NCBI GenBank assembly: GCA_002499345.1 | Contig: DALF01000066.1 | Coordinates: forward strand, 1-15,365 | Source of the DNA: Euryarchaeota archaeon UBA170 | GTDB taxonomy: Archaea; Thermoplasmatota; Poseidoniia; Poseidoniales; Thalassarchaeaceae | DNA length: 15,365 nt | Direction of reading: 5' to 3' | Part shown: positions 1 to 7,300 of the stretch, one piece after another | Layout of the letters: every line of letters begins with the position of its first letter | Position numbering within the stretch: the stretch's first letter is position 1 | Notes under the pieces: generated by a model | Database searches by the model: none | What the model was told of the DNA's origin: nothing | The model's input: the letters and a program-made list of their open reading frames with translations, nothing else | Made by a program: the position numbers and the translations under genes

Positions 1-312
1 GCAGGAGTAGTTAGATCCGTAGTTACCACTGGTAGGACAATTTTTGAGACCACTGCCACGACCTGTGCGGGACTATCCGCGGGCCTGTTCGTGGCCATAC
101 CCGGTTTGCAGAACTTCTTCCTTCTAATGATGGCACTCATTGCTCTCGCACTACTGACTAGCGCTATTCTTCTACCTACGATAATCGTGGTCTACAACGA
201 ATTCAAGTCCAGAATTACTCTAAATGGTCCATGGCTAGATTACGATGAGGGTGGGACGATTTCAGAATCCTCTGTTCTCAAGGCGATTGTGGAAGTATCC
301 GAAAATAGCTAA
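1..312 (+). CDS. C-terminal end of an RND/MMPL-type membrane transporter (partial)
   Basis: The frame is open from the first base of the window and ends at a TAA at 310-312, giving the last 103 residues of a longer protein; the GTG at 91 is internal, not a start. Two hydrophobic segments are visible, about residues 18-34 and 36-60, joined by a short loop containing IPGLQNFF. The layout of TGRTIF before the first segment, a short loop, then a long segment with a Pro near its end (SAILLPTII) is typical of the last two helices of RND-superfamily exporters (MMPL, SecD/F-like, HAE families). A polar tail of about 40 residues follows, likely cytoplasmic. RND proteins use ion gradients to move lipids or other substrates, but the substrate cannot be read from this fragment. 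The gene converges on the RNase P RNA gene, leaving only about 14 bases between its stop and the RNA's 3' end. Confidence 0.72.
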   Translation, partial: AGVVRSVVTTGRTIFETTATTCAGLSAGLFVAIPGLQNFFLLMMALIALALLTSAILLPTIIVVYNEFKSRITLNGPWLDYDEGGTISESSVLKAIVEVSENS

Positions 313-326
313 AGCTGGTCATTTAG

Positions 327-624
327 TGAGGGTGCAGGGAATAAGCCCCTTTCTGTTCACCTTACGGCTAGTCGCATTCAACTTTGCATCCTACCCGGCC
401 CTGTCGATGCATTACGGGCCTGCTTGGACTTGCTCCAGCGGGGTTGCTCGTTCCAGCTACCTTCGGGAAACCTCCTCCTTTCGGATTCACCGTACTCCCG
501 AGACAGTTCGTTTCTGTTGCAGAGCCGACCCTCCCGGATCCCCGACTTGCGTCGGGCCACTCGCATCATGGAGAGGGGACTTTCCTCAGTGTCGTACACT
601 GTCAGCGACCCTCCTGCTCCCTCA
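327..624 (-). ncRNA. rnpB: RNase P RNA, archaeal type A-like
   Basis: This is the catalytic RNA of ribonuclease P, which removes 5' leaders from pre-tRNAs. Read on the minus strand, it carries the universally conserved blocks in order. GAGGAAAGTCCCC lies at 587-575 (P4 5' strand, CR-I), GCAACAGAAACG at 520-509 (CR-II/III region), GAGCAAGTCCAAGCAGGCC at about 435-417 (CR-IV), and AACAGAAAGGGGCTTAT at 357-341 (CR-V, P4 3' strand). The ends pair as P1: the first 12 bases (624-613) match the last 12 (327-338) with one A-A mismatch. P3 is a perfect hairpin, CAGTGT/ACACTG around an ACG loop near 603-589. Length is about 298 nt, normal for archaea. Ends are set from P1 and may be off by a few bases. 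No good TATA box stands 27 bases before 624, so the primary transcript may start upstream and be trimmed. Open reading frames through this stretch are fortuitous. Confidence 0.95.
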
Positions 625-685
625 AGCATCCCGGGAAGTCAATGCCAATGAACCCAGCGGTCCGTTCAACTTCTTCTATTATGGG

Positions 686-692
686 AAATAAT
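686..692 (+). promoter_or_regulatory. possible TATA box for rpiA
   Basis: AAATAAT is centred about 31 bases before the rpiA start codon, slightly farther than the 27-28 bases seen for the clearer promoters in this window. A second A/T-rich block (CTATTAT, just upstream) read on the other strand could serve the divergent RNase P RNA. Both assignments are weak. Confidence 0.35.
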
Positions 693-719
693 CATCTGCA
701 AGCTTGCACACACAGCCTC

Positions 720-1442
720 ATGAGCGATGTCGAGGCGCTGAAGAGAGAAGCAGGAATCGCAGCATGTCGCTATGTAAAAAGTGGGATGAATGTTGGACTG
801 GGCACTGGCTCAACAGTCAAGTATACAATAATCGAAATCGGCAGGAGGGTATCTGAAGAAGGACTTGAGATAATTGGGGTCCCTACCAGTGAGGCCACTA
901 GGGAACTGGCAGAAAGTCTAGATATACCACTAATGGAAATTTCAGATGTCAAGTCATTAGATATCACAATCGATGGTGCGGATGAGTTTGACAGCCATTT
1001 CTCTCTGATCAAGGGTGGCGGAGGGGCCCTAACAAGGGAGAAGATTGTGGCTAATCTATCAAAATCAATGATTGTCGTAGCAGACGAGAGTAAAAGAGTA
1101 GATATCCTAGGAAAATTCAATTTGCCCGTTGAAGTCAATCCAGAAAAGTTCTCCACTGTAATCGAAGAGATATCTTCCATTTGTCCTGGAAAGGTCTTTT
1201 TGAGAAGAACCACGACAAACACTGAAGGCGAAGAAAATATCTACGTCACGGACAATGATGGGTATATCTTGGATTGCGAGTTCGGACCTACAATTGTCAA
1301 TCCAGCAGTAATGGAACGTATGATATCTGGAATCGAAGGAGTAGTTGATGTTGGTCTCTTTGTAGGCATATGCGATGCGGTATTCGTCGCTTCACCATCG
1401 GGAGTCGAAATTATGGTCAATCCAGAAGGCAGGCTCTGTTAA
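720..1442 (+). CDS. rpiA: ribose-5-phosphate isomerase A
   Basis: This enzyme interconverts ribose 5-phosphate and ribulose 5-phosphate in the cytoplasm, supplying ribose for nucleotides. The 240-residue product matches the usual family length. Visible motifs are the phosphate-binding GLGTGST (26-32), IDGADE (84-89), and KGGGGALTREKI (98-109) with the catalytic base Glu107 in TREK. Also present are DESK (122-125), whose Lys contacts substrate in the family, and a conserved Gly-rich C-terminus (VGLFVG, MVNPEGR). ATG at 720 is chosen because the family fold begins directly after it (EALKREAG). In-frame ATG codons upstream (down to 384) would add residues encoded antisense to RNase P RNA, with no family similarity. 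The gene is divergent from rnpB and is followed by tRNA-Lys. Confidence 0.93.
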   Translation: MSDVEALKREAGIAACRYVKSGMNVGLGTGSTVKYTIIEIGRRVSEEGLEIIGVPTSEATRELAESLDIPLMEISDVKSLDITIDGADEFDSHFSLIKGGGGALTREKIVANLSKSMIVVADESKRVDILGKFNLPVEVNPEKFSTVIEEISSICPGKVFLRRTTTNTEGEENIYVTDNDGYILDCEFGPTIVNPAVMERMISGIEGVVDVGLFVGICDAVFVASPSGVEIMVNPEGRLC

Positions 1443-1455
1443 TTCACCCGAGGCC

Positions 1456-1463
1456 ATTAAATT
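1456..1463 (+). promoter_or_regulatory. TATA-like box for tRNA-Lys
   Basis: ATTAAATT is centred about 25 bases before the first base of tRNA-Lys, the expected archaeal TATA distance. It lies just after the rpiA stop codon, so the tRNA probably has its own promoter. Confidence 0.5.
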
Positions 1464-1484
1464 GGAATAGCCATTCGGAAGGTC

Positions 1485-1558
1485 GGGTCTGTAGCTTAGT
1501 CAGGTAGAGCACCCGGCTCTTAACCGGGCGGTCGCGGGTTCGAACCCCGTCAGACCCG
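1485..1558 (+). tRNA. tRNA-Lys (anticodon CTT)
   Basis: A complete cloverleaf of 74 nt. The acceptor stem is GGGTCTG/CAGACCC with discriminator G, and the D stem is GCTT/GAGC. The anticodon stem is CCCGG/CCGGG around loop CTCTTAA, giving anticodon CTT. The T stem is GCGGG/CCCGT with loop TTCGAAC. CCA is encoded directly after it (1559-1561). There is no intron. It reads lysine AAG codons. Confidence 0.97.
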
Positions 1559-1592
1559 CCAACCAATGCTTGCGAGGTAACCATATACCACT

Positions 1593-1619
1593 GGCCCCCT
1601 GAGGCACTCGGGGGGGGCC
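1593..1619 (+). other. GC-rich inverted repeat ending at the asnS start codon
   Basis: GGCCCCC at the left and GGGGGCC at the right form a strong hairpin with TGAG...CTC in the upper stem; a run of eight G (1610-1617) allows slipped pairings. The right arm ends at the base before the asnS ATG. It could end transcription from tRNA-Lys, hide the start codon in a structure, or be an operator. A TATA-like ATATAC at 1583-1588 would start transcription near 1613 and leave most of the hairpin out of the mRNA. The choice cannot be made from sequence alone. Confidence 0.5.
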
Positions 1620-2948
1620 ATGAGTAAGGAGTTCTGGATAGGCGACGTACTGTCAGGGAAATATGATGGCTCCGAAGTCGAGCTATGTGGATGGGTCCAC
1701 AGGACTAGGGGCTCGAAGAAAATAAGGTTCTTGGTCCTTAGAGATTCAACTGGTACACTTCAGTGTGTGATCAAGAGGGAAATCGTAGGAGAAGAGTGCT
1801 TTGAATCACTTTCCAATACACTGATAGAATCGAGTATACGAGTAAAGGGAATAGTCAAAAATACAGATAGAGAACATGGTCATGAACTAGTCGTTGAATC
1901 AGGAATGGTGATTGGCCATGTCAATCCTGAAAACCCCTTCCCTATCACAGAATCAGCGATGTCCGAGGCTGACGGCGGAGAGACAGAGTTCCTACTTGAC
2001 AACAGGCATCTTTACCTGAGGACAGGTAGAATGACGAATATGCTGAAGATAAGATCTACTGTTTTCGGCGCAGTTCACTCGTATTTCAGAGATCGTGAAT
2101 TCATTGAGTATCAGGCGCCAAACTTCGTCGCGGGGGCAGTCGAGGGCGGAAGCACTCTGTTTGAAGTGCCATACTTTGGAAAGAAGGCATACCTCACGCA
2201 ATCATGGCAGCTTTACGCTGAGGCCGCCATGCCAGCTTTAGAGAGGCTCTACACCATCGCCCCATCTTTCAGGGCGGAAAAAAGTAGAACTAGACGCCAT
2301 CTGACAGAATTCTGGCATGCTGAGATGGAGATAGCATGGGGGGGTAATGAGGAGGTAATGAATCACGGAGAGGCCTTAGTGAGAAATATTGCAGGCTCTC
2401 TTTTAGAGGAGAGGGAAGATGAGTTAATCGAGCTAGGCAGGGACATGAAACTGATTCAAAACTACGCTGACTCCAAGTACCCGAGGATGAGGTATGATGA
2501 GGCCATCGAAGCCCTCCAACAAAAGGGCGTGAGCGTCGAGTGGGGGCAGGACCTAGATTACTCCAAGGAAAAGATCCTAACCCAAGACTTCGATGTTCCA
2601 CACTTCCTGACTCATTATCCACGTATTGCCAAGCCTTTCTACCACAGGCCAGATCCCGATGATCCGAAGTATGTTCTCTGTCACGATCTGCTAGCTCCAG
2701 AAGGATATGGGGAGATAATCGGAGGAGGCGAAAGAACTTGGTCGGAATCTGAAATTCTTGAGAGGATAGAGGAGGAAGGAACTCCTAGGGAGCCCTATGA
2801 ATTCTACATTGATGTGAGGAGATACGGAGGAGTCCCGCATGGTGGATTTGGAATGGGCGTAGACAGGGTATGTGCATGGCTATCGGGTGCGGATCATATC
2901 AGGGAGACGATACCCTTCCCAAGAGATAGTAGACGGGTTACGCCATAG
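1620..2948 (+). CDS. asnS: asparaginyl-tRNA synthetase, archaeal type
   Basis: Charges tRNA-Asn with asparagine using ATP (class IIb synthetase, cytoplasm). The 442 residues show an N-terminal OB-fold anticodon-binding domain (about 1-105, with CGWVHRTR and FLVLRD), then the class II core. The motif 1 region is FIEYQAP (161-167), and EGGSTLFEV (175-183) precedes substrate-site YLTQSWQLY (191-199). Motif 2 contains FRAEKSRTRRHLTEFWH (217-233). Motif 3 is GGFGMGVDR (408-416) with its ATP-binding Arg416. EIIGGGER (365-372) and the EGG segment favour AsnRS over the closely related AspRS, though archaeal AspRS/AsnRS assignment is best settled by a tree. The end, IPFPRD..R..P, is typical. The ATG directly follows a GC hairpin. 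The next gene starts 47 bases after the stop. Confidence 0.93.
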   Translation: MSKEFWIGDVLSGKYDGSEVELCGWVHRTRGSKKIRFLVLRDSTGTLQCVIKREIVGEECFESLSNTLIESSIRVKGIVKNTDREHGHELVVESGMVIGHVNPENPFPITESAMSEADGGETEFLLDNRHLYLRTGRMTNMLKIRSTVFGAVHSYFRDREFIEYQAPNFVAGAVEGGSTLFEVPYFGKKAYLTQSWQLYAEAAMPALERLYTIAPSFRAEKSRTRRHLTEFWHAEMEIAWGGNEEVMNHGEALVRNIAGSLLEEREDELIELGRDMKLIQNYADSKYPRMRYDEAIEALQQKGVSVEWGQDLDYSKEKILTQDFDVPHFLTHYPRIAKPFYHRPDPDDPKYVLCHDLLAPEGYGEIIGGGERTWSESEILERIEEEGTPREPYEFYIDVRRYGGVPHGGFGMGVDRVCAWLSGADHIRETIPFPRDSRRVTP

Positions 2949-2985
2949 AAGCGTCACCCGAATCACTCTTACGCCCTAGCCATCT

Positions 2986-2990
2986 GGAGA
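2986..2990 (+). promoter_or_regulatory. Shine-Dalgarno-like site of the acyl-CoA dehydrogenase gene
   Basis: GGAGA lies five bases before the ATG at 2996, and no TATA-like box is visible near 2968. This suggests translation from a message shared with asnS rather than a leaderless start, unlike several genes further right. Confidence 0.45.
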
Positions 2991-2995
2991 TATTC

Positions 2996-4210
2996 ATGAC
3001 GGATGACTGGAGGACTCTTGACATCGCAAACCCAACAGACGAACACTCTATGCTCAGAGAGATGGTAAGAGGTTTTGTCTCAGCTGAAGTCGAGCCACAG
3101 GCACTAGAATTCAACAGGGATGAGAAATTCAACACAAGTCTATTCAGAACCCTTGGAGACTCCGGACTATTGGGCATTTCTGTTCCTTCAGAGTATGGAG
3201 GAGGAGGGATGGACGCTACAGCAGTCGCAATCATCAATGAAGAGCTTTCATACTCGGACCCCGCCTTCTGTCTTGCATATCTTGCTCATGATCAGCTTAT
3301 GGTCAACAACCTGGCTCAGAACGGAAGTCATGAACAGAAGTCAAGGATACTCCCTAAAGTCTGCAGTGGGGAGTGGATAGGGTGCATGGCAATGAGCGAG
3401 CCAGATCATGGCACGGACGTTATGGCAATGGAGACGCATGCAATCCAGAGAGATGATGGAAACTGGGTTATCAATGGCAGGAAGATGTGGATAACAAATG
3501 GGGCAATTGATGATTCAGGGACCCCCGCGGATATTGTCTGGCTTTATGCAAGAACTGGAACCGACCCAAAAGGCAGGGCAGAGATTACTACATTCCTTGT
3601 TGAGAAGGGGATGGATGGATACTCTGTTGGTCAGAAAATTATTGATAAGCTGGGAATGAGGGCTAGTAATACAGCTGAGCTTGTTTTTGAGGATTGTATT
3701 GTTCCTCCAGAAAATGTTGTAGGCTCGCCAGGAGAGTCAATGTCTCACATGATGAGGAATCTAGAGTTGGAGCGACTGGGTCTAGCCGCAATGGCACTCG
3801 GAATCTCGAGGAGGTGCCTATCGGTAATGAACAACTATGCTAGTGAAAGGAAGGCATTTGGCAGAAGCATACGTGAGTTCGGACAGATTCAGAGGCATAT
3901 AGGAGAGTCATGGGCAGAATATAGGGCGATGAGGTCATATGTCTACGATACTGCGAGGCAGATCGATCTGTCCAAATCAGGAAACAGGCTCGATTCTGAC
4001 GGAGTAAAGCTTTTCGGAACCACAATTTCGAAGCATATCGCCGATAGGGCAATCCAAGTTCTCGGGGGTTATGGTTATGTTGGAGAATACATTGTCGAGA
4101 GGCTATGGAGGGATGCAAAGCTCCTAGAGATAGGTGGCGGAACCTTAGAGGGGCATCAGAAGAACATCGCGAGAGACCTGAAAACAAGCCCCGGGGCAAT
4201 TGAGAGATAA
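2996..4210 (+). CDS. acyl-CoA dehydrogenase, isovaleryl-CoA dehydrogenase-like
   Basis: FAD enzyme that introduces the alpha-beta double bond into acyl-CoA, passing electrons to ETF. At 404 residues it has the full family layout: N-terminal helical domain (to about 125), beta domain with FAD/substrate segments CMAMSEPDHGTD (130-141) and MWITNGA (164-170), and C-terminal helical domain with ERKAFGR (284-290) and QVLGGYGY. In medium- and short-chain enzymes the catalytic Glu sits in the late YEGT motif. Here that place reads GGGT, as in isovaleryl-CoA dehydrogenase (GAGT), and a helix-G motif LELER provides a candidate base, Glu259. This points to branched-chain acyl-CoA such as isovaleryl-CoA from leucine, although other members with this arrangement exist. 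It follows asnS closely and may share its message. Its stop codon is one base from the encoded CCA end of the opposing tRNA-Gln. Confidence 0.9.
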   Translation: MTDDWRTLDIANPTDEHSMLREMVRGFVSAEVEPQALEFNRDEKFNTSLFRTLGDSGLLGISVPSEYGGGGMDATAVAIINEELSYSDPAFCLAYLAHDQLMVNNLAQNGSHEQKSRILPKVCSGEWIGCMAMSEPDHGTDVMAMETHAIQRDDGNWVINGRKMWITNGAIDDSGTPADIVWLYARTGTDPKGRAEITTFLVEKGMDGYSVGQKIIDKLGMRASNTAELVFEDCIVPPENVVGSPGESMSHMMRNLELERLGLAAMALGISRRCLSVMNNYASERKAFGRSIREFGQIQRHIGESWAEYRAMRSYVYDTARQIDLSKSGNRLDSDGVKLFGTTISKHIADRAIQVLGGYGYVGEYIVERLWRDAKLLEIGGGTLEGHQKNIARDLKTSPGAIER

Positions 4211-4214
4211 TTGG

Positions 4215-4287
4215 TAGTCCCGCCCGGATTCGAACCAGGGTCCCCAGGACCAAAACCTGAGATGATGGACCACTACACTACGGGACT
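4215..4287 (-). tRNA. tRNA-Gln (anticodon TTG)
   Basis: Read on the minus strand, a 73-nt cloverleaf. The acceptor is AGTCCCG/CGGGACT with discriminator A, and the anticodon stem is TCAGG/CCTGG around loop TTTTGGT (anticodon TTG). The T stem is CCTGG/CCGGG with loop TTCGAAT, and the variable loop has four bases. The D stem is weak (one G-U pair and one U-U mismatch). CCA is encoded (complement of 4212-4214). The acceptor sequence resembles known archaeal tRNA-Gln. A weak TATA-like GATATC lies about 20 bases upstream (4304-4309). Confidence 0.95.
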
Positions 4288-4388
4288 GCGTGCTTTGGCA
4301 TGGGATATCTGCTTTGGACTTGACGGGAGAGAACTTAGGGGGCGAGAGGCCGACAGGATGAAAGAACCATCTACGCACGATACACTGT

Positions 4389-7300
4389 ATGGTTCGGAAT
4401 CAGGCATTGGCACTAGTGCTTCTCATGATTCTTCAAACCGTCTCTGCAACTGTAGGTGATTCGGGATACGAAGAAACCCCGAGAACGAATGATCATCCAG
4501 ACCACCATCAACAAGATGCCGATCCCCTAGGTTTGGAATCTAGCCCATGGTTCGACCCGGTGCTTCTGGGGGATGATCATTCAGTAGATGGGAAGTCTAG
4601 AGTAACAGTAGTAACCAATTCTCTCCAGAATCTGGAGTTCTGGCAGATTGAAAACGGTGCTCTTGAGGAGCAGGCCGAACCAGGTCCTGGTGAATCTCTA
4701 GTGCAACAGGAGACCTCTGATGGTAGGATAGATCATAGGACATTCTGGATAGACTCAGACCTCATTCAAAAAATTCCCGGCATCCGGGGCGTAATTGCAG
4801 TCATTGACGCCCAGAGGGCTCCCGAGCCATATTCCATAGAGCCTTTCGATAAGCCGAATTTTCTCCCTGCTACTGTGACTACTGGTGAGCTACACGGGGC
4901 CACTGACGCATGGGCCGGTGGCTACTCGGGCGAGGGACTCATAGTCGCCGTAGCCGATACTGGGGTAGACTTCGCACACCCAGACTTGAATGGGACACAG
5001 GCCAGAGTGACATTCCAGGATTCGCCATACTTTGGTTGGCCGCTAATGTTGGACCATAGTAGCATGTACAGCTGGATGGTACACGGCGAGGCATATCCAG
5101 AGAGATCTTCTTGGTATGCAGATACTTCAATAATAGACATTGACAATAATTCTGACGGCCTTCTGGATGATTCTGGATTGAACATCACCGGCGTTAATAT
5201 CTCTATCTCGGGAGACTACCACATAGGCGAGCACCCAGATCCAACATTAAGGTCTAGACAGGGCGGAGACGTCTCCCTGCTAGTCGTCGATGATCAGGAA
5301 TATGGGCATTACAAGACTGTTTATGCGGATCTCGACAGAGATGGGGAGTTCGGTGACGAGGTCCCGATGAGACCAGGTGAGGAGACCTCAGGATTAGATA
5401 CTAACGGAGATGGCCTTTGGGACGTATCAGGAGGACTGGTTTACTGGGTTTCAGATGGGAAGTTGGGTGTTCCATATGGCAATACATACGCAGCTAGACA
5501 CGGCTATTCCGACAGGATAGCAGGCCCCGGTAACCTTACTCTTTTCATGCTTGAATCAGGCAGCCATGGAACTCTATGCGCCAGTGCGATATCAGCTCAA
5601 GGAGTTGTGAGTGAGGGCAAGGTACTAGGCATGGCGCCCAATGCTACTATCTCATCAATAGGTAACCATTACTCGGGAGGGCACTCCCTTGATGCTTGGA
5701 GATTCATAGCCGAGGGGTACGATGGTCATGTGGATACCCCGGATCAGCCAAACATAGGCTCCTTCTCATTCGGATACTCATCCGTAGACGAAGCAGGGGC
5801 GGACGCTTACTCACTGTACCTTGACTGGCTAACTAGATTCTACAACGAGAATACGTCATATGCTGTAGCAATAGGTAATGGCGGACATGGATTTGGAACT
5901 ACTAAGTCCCCTGGGGCCTCCAACGGAGTATTCTCAGTAGGGGCATTCAGTAGCCGTTCCAGTGGGACATGGGGCCAAATAGCCCCATGGTCCAATAGGG
6001 GGCCAAACGCCCTCGGCAGGATGGATCCCGATGTCGTCGCGGTCGGATGGTCGGCAACTGGTGATATCCCACTGAACTCTATGGATGATGCAAATTCTGC
6101 TTGGAGGAGTTGGGGGGGAACAAGTCTGGCGACGCCCGTTGCCGCTGGTCTAATGGCCCTAGTTGCCGAGGCCTGGATGTATAATTTGGGCGACTATCCA
6201 AATTCTCAAGAGTTCAGGGATCTAGTGATGTCTACTTCAGATGATAGGGGCTATGAGCCATTTACTCAAGGAGGGGGATGGTTCAATGTCTCTAAAGCCA
6301 CCAAGACTTTAGATGGTGAGAATGGCACTTGGTGGGCAACCCCCTCGCACTGGAACAGTGGTACCTTTCAGGGCCAACATAGAGATGCAAACTTGAATCT
6401 GCTAAGGCCCGGGGAGGTTCAGATAACTGAGTTGGAGTTCACGAATCCCGGGGACTCAGAAATAAGCCTGCAGTTATCGCCCACCTCGTTCTCCCCGCTT
6501 TCACATGAGGCCAGAGTCTGGAACAGTACTGGCAATGGGACAGAAGACGGCGAAAATTCCTCTTGGGACGGGTATCAAAGTAGCAGGCCGGATCTACTAA
6601 TCCCGCTACATTTGAGAAATGACTCAAACACTCAATTAAATCCAGAAACAAGGCAATTAAGGGCCAGAGCCACTATCGATTATTCGCATTTTGACAATAA
6701 TCAAGACCGAGATTCTGAAGAGAGAGTATTCTTGGAGATAATGAAATGGGAAGATGAAGATCAAGATGGAATCTATGTATTGGATTTGGATAATGACTCC
6801 ATGGTAGACTCGGAAGACTGGACTGAAGAGGACGAACTAAAGGAAGTCACATATTGGCGCTCTGATGGGCCAAATGCCGAGGTTCGTATGGGAAATCCAT
6901 TCCAGGATTCGGGAGATGGCTTGATGTTAGCAGTATGGAATTACAATGGTCAGCTTTCAGATGAACCAGTCAGAATAGAAATCGATTGGACAACATTCGG
7001 AACAGATTCAGATGAGTGGATATCCGTACCCTCAGAAATTATTCTACAGCCCAACGAATCTAGTGTAGTCCCGATGACAATCTCAGTTCCAGTAGGTGCT
7101 GATCCTGGTCTACATCAGCATGGATTACTGATTTCATCTAACGTTTTGCACCCCAATGGAACTTTTATCCAGTCTAGCAATAATCGATATTGGACGCTTC
7201 CAGTTGTAACAAATGTTCCATGGGTAGGCCCTTTCTCTCTAAATGCCAGGCCACTGGACGGCAATGTCACTAATCAGACCCTTTACTCTGAAGAATGGAT

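Noticed and set aside
378..629. Minus-strand open frame of 83 codons in the rnpB interval
   Set aside because: It runs along the RNase P RNA itself, in a region whose conservation is explained by RNA structure; the product is Arg/Ser-rich and unlike any protein family.
245..691. Plus-strand open frame of 148 codons between the transporter and rpiA
   Set aside because: It overlaps the transporter end in another frame and is mostly antisense to RNase P RNA; no domain or signal is visible.
4211..4459. Plus-strand open frame of 82 codons before the protease gene
   Set aside because: Most of its start lies over the tRNA-Gln gene and its end overlaps the protease signal peptide in another frame.
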